A stretch of DNA of 28,232 nt from Roseicyclus sp965662675 (GTDB lineage Bacteria; Pseudomonadota; Alphaproteobacteria; Rhodobacterales; Rhodobacteraceae). The notes under the pieces are model-generated. The model saw only the letters and a list, made by a program, of their open reading frames with translations. It had not been told where the DNA came from and did not search any database. The DNA is taken from positions 1-28,232 of the forward strand of contig NZ_CBFIIK010000021.1 of assembly GCF_965662675.1 (NCBI RefSeq). Reading direction: 5' to 3'. Both the position numbers and the translations under genes were made by a program. This document shows, one piece after another, positions 24,461 through 28,232 of this stretch. Position 1 is the first letter of the stretch. Each line of letters opens with the position of its first letter.

Positions 24461-26083
24461 TCAATTTGCCGGGTGTATCATATATGGCAGCGTGTATTGA
24501 TCGGCGCGGGGCTCATAATCGATGCTTGCGCGCATGGCCCATGGTGTCACCTCGTAATGAAGCGGGATGATCGCGTAATCATCCATCGCCATGCGCGAGG
24601 CTTGGCGCAGCAGGTTTTCGCGCGCGGTATCGTCAACCGTGCGCAGCGCCTCGAGCAGGACTGCATCCATCGCGGGGTTGGAATACTGGCCCCGGTTGGT
24701 GCCGCCCAGACCCAGATCGCTGTTACGCGTTGCCAAGAGCGCGCGGAGCGGTGAGGACATCTCGCCTGTGCCAGCGCCCCAACCTGCAAGATAGGCCGAG
24801 AACTCGAACGCATTACGGCGCGAGAAGAAGGTCGAAGCGGTCGAAGCGTCGATCTGCGTCTCGACACCGATCCGCGCCCACATCTGTGCCACAGCCTGTG
24901 CAACCTGCGCATCATTGATGTAGCGATCATTGGGCGTGCCGATGGTGATGCCAAAGCCGTTGGGATAGCCCGCCTCAGCCAAAAGCGCCCGAGCGCGATC
25001 GGCGTCGAAGCCACGCGGGGGCAGATCGCCCTCGACATGCGCGCCGAACATGCCCGGCGGCAGCAACTCGCCCGCGGACACGGCCACGCCGCCCATGATC
25101 CGCTCGACAATGGCGTCACGGTTGACAGCGATGGTCAGCGCCTCGCGGACACGGATGTCTTGCAGCGGATTTGCCCCATCCGTGCCAGTGATCATCGGCG
25201 ATGGCGCCTGCTTATGGTCGAGATGGATATAGATGACGCGGTTGGAAATTCCCTGCACAACACGCAAGCCTGGATCTGCGTTCAGCCGCTCAAGGTCTTG
25301 CAGCGGCGGATTCTCGACGAAATCGACATCGCCCGCAATCAAGGCAGCAACGCGCGGCCCTTCAGAGGTCAGCGGCAGCATTGTCACGCGTTCCCAATGC
25401 GCGGCCTCGCCCCAGTAGCCGGGATTGCGCACAAGGCTGATGCCCTCGCCGCGACGGAAACTGTCCAGCAAGAAGGGGCCGGTTCCGATCGCGGCCGAGC
25501 CATCGTTAAAGGCTTGGGTGGCCGGCACAGCCATGTCACCGCAGCCTTCGGTGCTGAAGGTCAGGGCCGATCCATCCACACCATTGGCGCGCGCCGAGAT
25601 AATGCCGAAGGTCGAGAATTCGGTCGGCATCAGCGGATAGGGTTCGGCGCTATGCACGATCAGCGTATGGGCATCCGGCACCTCAAGCCCAGTGATCCCG
25701 CCAGTATAGGTGGTGAAAAGCGAGGGTGAATCCGGCACACCGGGAATACGGCAGACCGTATAAACGACGTCATAGGCATCAAAGGGCGAGCCGTCGGAGA
25801 ACGACACATCCTTGCGCAGGTTGAACTGCCAGCTTGTGTCGCTTACAGGCGCCCAGCTTTCGGCCAGAAGCGGCGTCAACTGCTGCGCGGCGTCCGTGCC
25901 AACGAGCGATTCGAAGATAGCGCGGCGCAGTTGGTTATTGGGCCCGAGGTTGTGAAAATGCGGGTCGGCCGAAGATGGCTCGGACGCAAGACCGATGCGC
26001 AATTCCTGCGCTGCGAGCGGCAAAGCCGGGATCGCAGTGGCAAGGGCGGCCACAACCAAGCCGCGAAAAACGGGGCTAGACAT
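24461..26083 (-). CDS. Extracellular solute-binding protein, family 5 (peptide/nickel type)
   Basis: Periplasmic binding protein of 540 aa. A signal peptide with a hydrophobic core (VVAALATAIPALPLAA) ends near A25, and there is no lipobox Cys. Family-5 features include IGLASEPSSADPHFHN at the mature N-terminus, the NLRKDVSFSDGSPFDAYDVV block, and ALTIAVNRDAIVERI. The start was set at 26083, where AGGAG lies upstream; an open frame extends to 26194 across the regulatory region and lacks support. First gene of the leftward operon, divergent from lysR. Family members bind di- and oligopeptides, glutathione, opines or other amide compounds; with three amide hydrolases downstream, an N-acylated acidic amino acid or peptide is the best guess. 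Confidence 0.92.
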   Translation of the reverse strand: MSSPVFRGLVVAALATAIPALPLAAQELRIGLASEPSSADPHFHNLGPNNQLRRAIFESLVGTDAAQQLTPLLAESWAPVSDTSWQFNLRKDVSFSDGSPFDAYDVVYTVCRIPGVPDSPSLFTTYTGGITGLEVPDAHTLIVHSAEPYPLMPTEFSTFGIISARANGVDGSALTFSTEGCGDMAVPATQAFNDGSAAIGTGPFLLDSFRRGEGISLVRNPGYWGEAAHWERVTMLPLTSEGPRVAALIAGDVDFVENPPLQDLERLNADPGLRVVQGISNRVIYIHLDHKQAPSPMITGTDGANPLQDIRVREALTIAVNRDAIVERIMGGVAVSAGELLPPGMFGAHVEGDLPPRGFDADRARALLAEAGYPNGFGITIGTPNDRYINDAQVAQAVAQMWARIGVETQIDASTASTFFSRRNAFEFSAYLAGWGAGTGEMSSPLRALLATRNSDLGLGGTNRGQYSNPAMDAVLLEALRTVDDTARENLLRQASRMAMDDYAIIPLHYEVTPWAMRASIDYEPRADQYTLPYMIHPAN

Positions 26084-26202
26084 TAGGGGTGATCTCCTCT
26101 GTTGGCGGGCAGGGTTTGAACACCCAACCTCACTTTCGTCCATAGACCCGCCGACCCTATCCGAGACCGCCACTGCGTGAATTGGAAACTGCATGATTTA
26201 AT

Positions 26203-26231
26203 GTTATGCACCTATAATGATTTTGCATAAC
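26203..26231. promoter_or_regulatory. Inverted repeat operator for the LysR regulator
   Basis: A perfect 8-bp dyad, GTTATGCA (26203-26210) and TGCATAAC (26224-26231), separated by 13 bases. It lies in the 171-bp gap between the divergent binding-protein and lysR genes, where LysR family members bind. It covers the lysR -10 box, which fits autorepression. Confidence 0.6.
26213..26218 (+). promoter_or_regulatory. Candidate -10 box of lysR
   Basis: A perfect TATAAT, 36 bases before the lysR ATG and within the dyad spacer. The hexamer 17 bases upstream (TGCATG) is a poor -35 match. Confidence 0.45.
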
Positions 26232-26254
26232 AGATCATTGAAAGGAGGGTGGCC

Positions 26255-27181
26255 ATGCGTCCACGCGCATCGATCCGCGAATATGAGGTGCTGCGCGCGG
26301 TCATCAGCTCGGGCACCGTGACGGCGGCGGCTCATCGCCTTGGCATTTCGCAACCCGCCGTCAGTCGCTTGCTGGCCCAATTGGAATCGAATGTTGGGGT
26401 CACGCTGTTCGAGCGGCGTGGCGGCCGCTTGCGCCCTACCGCCGAGGCGGTGCGGCTGAACGGCCATCTTGACCGATTGTTCGACGCCTTGGCCTATCTC
26501 GACGGAACCGACCCCAGTGACCCGGCCAGCCAGCCACTTCGCCTTGCTGCGCCCCCCACCTTGGGCCACCGCTTTCTGGCCGGTCTTATGGCCAGCTTCA
26601 TGAAGCAAAACCCGGGCCAAATGGTTTCATTGGAAACTTGCACCTCGAACGGCTTGGTAAGCCGGTTGGTGGAGGACACCATCGACCTTGGCTTTACATT
26701 GGCCGAGCTCACACATTCCGCGATGGAACTGATCCCGTTTCACCAAACCCGCGCGGTCTGCGTCATGGCGCATGACCACCCTTTGGCGCGTTACAAGGTG
26801 ATCACGCCCGAGATCTTGCATGGCCAAGATCACATCGCGCTCATGCGGCGGCACATGGTGCGTACGCGGCTTGATCAGGTTTTTGCGAATGCCAATGTTC
26901 GGCCAAATACCGTCGCAGAAGTGGCAACGGGCGTCAGCGCCACAACACTGGCGCGCGCCGGCATGGGCGTGGCTGTGATCTGCCCTTTTCCCTTGATTAG
27001 CCAAGCGCACCCGGAACTCGCCGTGCGACCCTTTGAGCCAGAATTCATCTATCGCGTCTCTTTCGCCGTCTCGACCGTGAGGCCCATGTCGCGCCCTGCG
27101 CGCGCCTTCATGCGCCATGTGCAGTTATCGGTGAAATCGAATGCGCGGTCAGCCTATGAGCTGCGCCCACCCGAATTCTAG
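26255..27181 (+). CDS. LysR-family transcriptional regulator
   Basis: Regulator of 308 aa. The N-terminal winged helix-turn-helix covers about 6-62, with the classical core TVTAAAHRLGISQPAVSRLL and LFERRGGRLRPT. The effector-binding domain follows from about 90 to 300. The ATG at 26255 has AAAGGAGGG just upstream; a GTG at 26249 overlaps that site and is less likely. It is divergent from the peptide-import operon and probably controls it, with the dyad at 26203-26231 as the binding site. The effector is unknown but is likely an imported N-acyl amino acid or its product. Confidence 0.92.
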   Translation: MRPRASIREYEVLRAVISSGTVTAAAHRLGISQPAVSRLLAQLESNVGVTLFERRGGRLRPTAEAVRLNGHLDRLFDALAYLDGTDPSDPASQPLRLAAPPTLGHRFLAGLMASFMKQNPGQMVSLETCTSNGLVSRLVEDTIDLGFTLAELTHSAMELIPFHQTRAVCVMAHDHPLARYKVITPEILHGQDHIALMRRHMVRTRLDQVFANANVRPNTVAEVATGVSATTLARAGMGVAVICPFPLISQAHPELAVRPFEPEFIYRVSFAVSTVRPMSRPARAFMRHVQLSVKSNARSAYELRPPEF

Positions 27182-27185
27182 GCGA

Positions 27186-27794
27186 TCACGGGTTTGCTCC
27201 GATCAGCGACGACACGAAACCTTCGCGCAGCACGGCAGGATCATGAGCCTTGCGCCCAAAGACCTCGCGCAGCATGGGCTCAAAGCGCGAGAGCGGCTCT
27301 GTCGGGTAATCGGGATCAAAGCTGGATTGATCCCATCGTTCGCAAAACTCCGCGCAGCTGTCGAAACACGGATGGTCGCGAAAACGCGCGCGCGCGTCGC
27401 GGTCCCACCCGTAGTGATGGGCATAATAGATCATCTGGAAAATGCCATGATGCTCGACAACCCACGCCACATCCCAGCGCACGAAGGGGCGGATGACCTC
27501 GGCAGACATACGGTCATGGTTCTGCGGGGCCAAACCATCGCCGATGTCATGCAAAAGCGCGCCAACGACCCAGTCGATATCGGCCCCATCGCGCATCGCA
27601 CGCGTCGCCGATTGCAGCCCGTGGGTCAGCCGCGAGATCTTGTAACCCTCGAGCGTCACCTCATCCGCACGGCGCAATTCGTCCAAGACACGATCGGCCG
27701 TGAGGGCGAGAAAGGGTTTCTCCAACCGCGCGAGAAGCGCGTATTCCTCGCGCGTGCCATCTTTCATGGCGGTGAACAAAACAGTCTCAGCCAT
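27186..27794 (-). CDS. HD-domain protein, possible PhnZ/TmpB-type diiron oxygenase or phosphohydrolase
   Basis: Single HD-domain protein of 202 aa. The metal-ligand series is H58 (SRLTHGLQSA), H82-D83 (LLHDIGD), H93, H115 or H116 (EHHG) and D155 (RWDQSSFD). The RLTHGLQSA and final RWDQ segments resemble PhnZ, the mixed-valence diiron oxygenase that cleaves phosphonates, as I remember it (QLEHSLQSA, RRWDE), and the same fold includes TmpB and myo-inositol oxygenase. The PhnZ substrate-loop Tyr and Glu are not conserved, so the substrate differs. It converges on lysR with only 4 bp between stops. No phosphonate genes are visible. A plain phosphohydrolase is the alternative. Confidence 0.75.
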   Translation of the reverse strand: MAETVLFTAMKDGTREEYALLARLEKPFLALTADRVLDELRRADEVTLEGYKISRLTHGLQSATRAMRDGADIDWVVGALLHDIGDGLAPQNHDRMSAEVIRPFVRWDVAWVVEHHGIFQMIYYAHHYGWDRDARARFRDHPCFDSCAEFCERWDQSSFDPDYPTEPLSRFEPMLREVFGRKAHDPAVLREGFVSSLIGANP

Positions 27795-27853
27795 CGATGC
27801 AGCCCCAAATGATCATGACCAAATCAATCATCCATCGCGGCGGCGCACAAGAT

Positions 27854-28117
27854 TTATGACGTCTTGCCTGAGGCTTCGTCGGCAAGCGGTGTGACTGACT
27901 GCGCCGGCAGTGCAACGATCTGGTCCCATGTTTCCTCGGGCACATGGATCAATTCGTGCGCAGCTTGATGATGGTTGCGCTCGCGTTCACCGGGGATCTC
28001 GACCGCGGCAAAGCCCGGCGCAGGTGGGCAGGTGCGCATCGGCGGTGCAGAATAGGCGGGGCAAACGAGCTTCGAACTCGCGAGACGCTTTCGGTTAGTC
28101 GCTTGAAGCTGAGCCAT
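27854..28117 (-). pseudogene. Probable C-terminal remnant of an Ldh2-family malate/L-lactate dehydrogenase
   Basis: An 87-codon frame whose second half, from PPAPGFAAVEIPGERER to VPEETWDQIVAL, has the look of the C-terminus of Ldh2-type (YbiC/ComC-like) NAD(P)-dependent 2-hydroxyacid dehydrogenases, where a proline-rich stretch is followed by IPGERE and a final (V/L)PxxTW helix. The first 35 residues show no similarity, there is no ribosome binding site, and no continuation of the dehydrogenase is visible in any frame up to 28232. It is probably a decayed fragment. A small unrelated hypothetical gene in the same orientation as the HD gene, 60 bp away, remains possible. Confidence 0.4.
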
Positions 28118-28232
28118 ACAAACCAAGGACCACGCTCCCAGAACCGGCCCCCCTGAACCGGGAGCCTCAGTCCGGCAACTTTGGACAGAACACCTCGGTC
28201 CAACGACATTGGATCGGGTGCCTTGGACCTGA

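Noticed and set aside
28134..28165. GCTCCC...GGGAGC inverted repeat near the right edge
   Set aside because: Six-base arms with a long loop and no T run; also not a tRNA cloverleaf.

Overview
The window looks like chromosomal or plasmid DNA of an alphaproteobacterium, most likely a Rhodobacterales (roseobacter-type) species. The reasons are high GC with strong GC bias at third codon positions, the gene families present, and dense operons with many 4-bp ATGA start/stop overlaps. It comes from a draft assembly, with a 10-N gap at 22172-22181. I see no rRNA, tRNA, CRISPR array or replication origin.

Region A (457-15514) is an oligo-uronide (alginate-type) utilisation locus built as two divergent operons. 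The leftward operon (5592 to 457) encodes a glucarate-dehydratase-like enolase, a GntR/FCD regulator, a MATE transporter, KduI and KduD. The rightward operon (5748 to 15514) encodes an AlgS/M1/M2/Q-like ABC importer, a cytoplasmic PL15-type exo-lyase close to Agrobacterium Atu3025, an SDR that is probably a DEH reductase, KdgF, KDG kinase and an RraA-fold protein. Two direct repeats exactly 20 bp apart lie between the operons and are the likely GntR operator. The inferred flow is import of oligo-uronides, exo-cleavage to unsaturated monouronate, ring opening by KdgF, then either direct reduction by the SDR or isomerisation and reduction by KduI/KduD to 2-keto-3-deoxygluconate (KDG), and phosphorylation to KDPG. 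No classical KDPG aldolase is in the window; the RraA-fold protein is a candidate pyruvate aldolase.

Region B (15564-16850) is a decayed IS3-family element. It still has recognisable imperfect terminal inverted repeats, but both reading frames are broken and one catalytic Asp is replaced by Lys. It separates the two catabolic regions.

Region C (17095-27181) is a leftward eight-gene operon with a divergent LysR regulator. It encodes a family-5 substrate-binding protein, DppB/C/D/F-type transporter parts, and three unrelated amide hydrolases: N-formylglutamate amidohydrolase-like, aspartoacylase/succinylglutamate desuccinylase-like and M20/AbgB-like. It looks like an import-and-deacylate pathway for N-acylated acidic amino acids or small peptides; the substrate is unknown. 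A GTTATGCA-N13-TGCATAAC dyad overlaps the lysR -10 box.

Region D (27186-28232) holds an HD-domain gene, possibly of the PhnZ/TmpB/MIOX diiron oxygenase type, and a probable C-terminal remnant of an Ldh2-family dehydrogenase. The first 456 bases contain no gene I can recognise.
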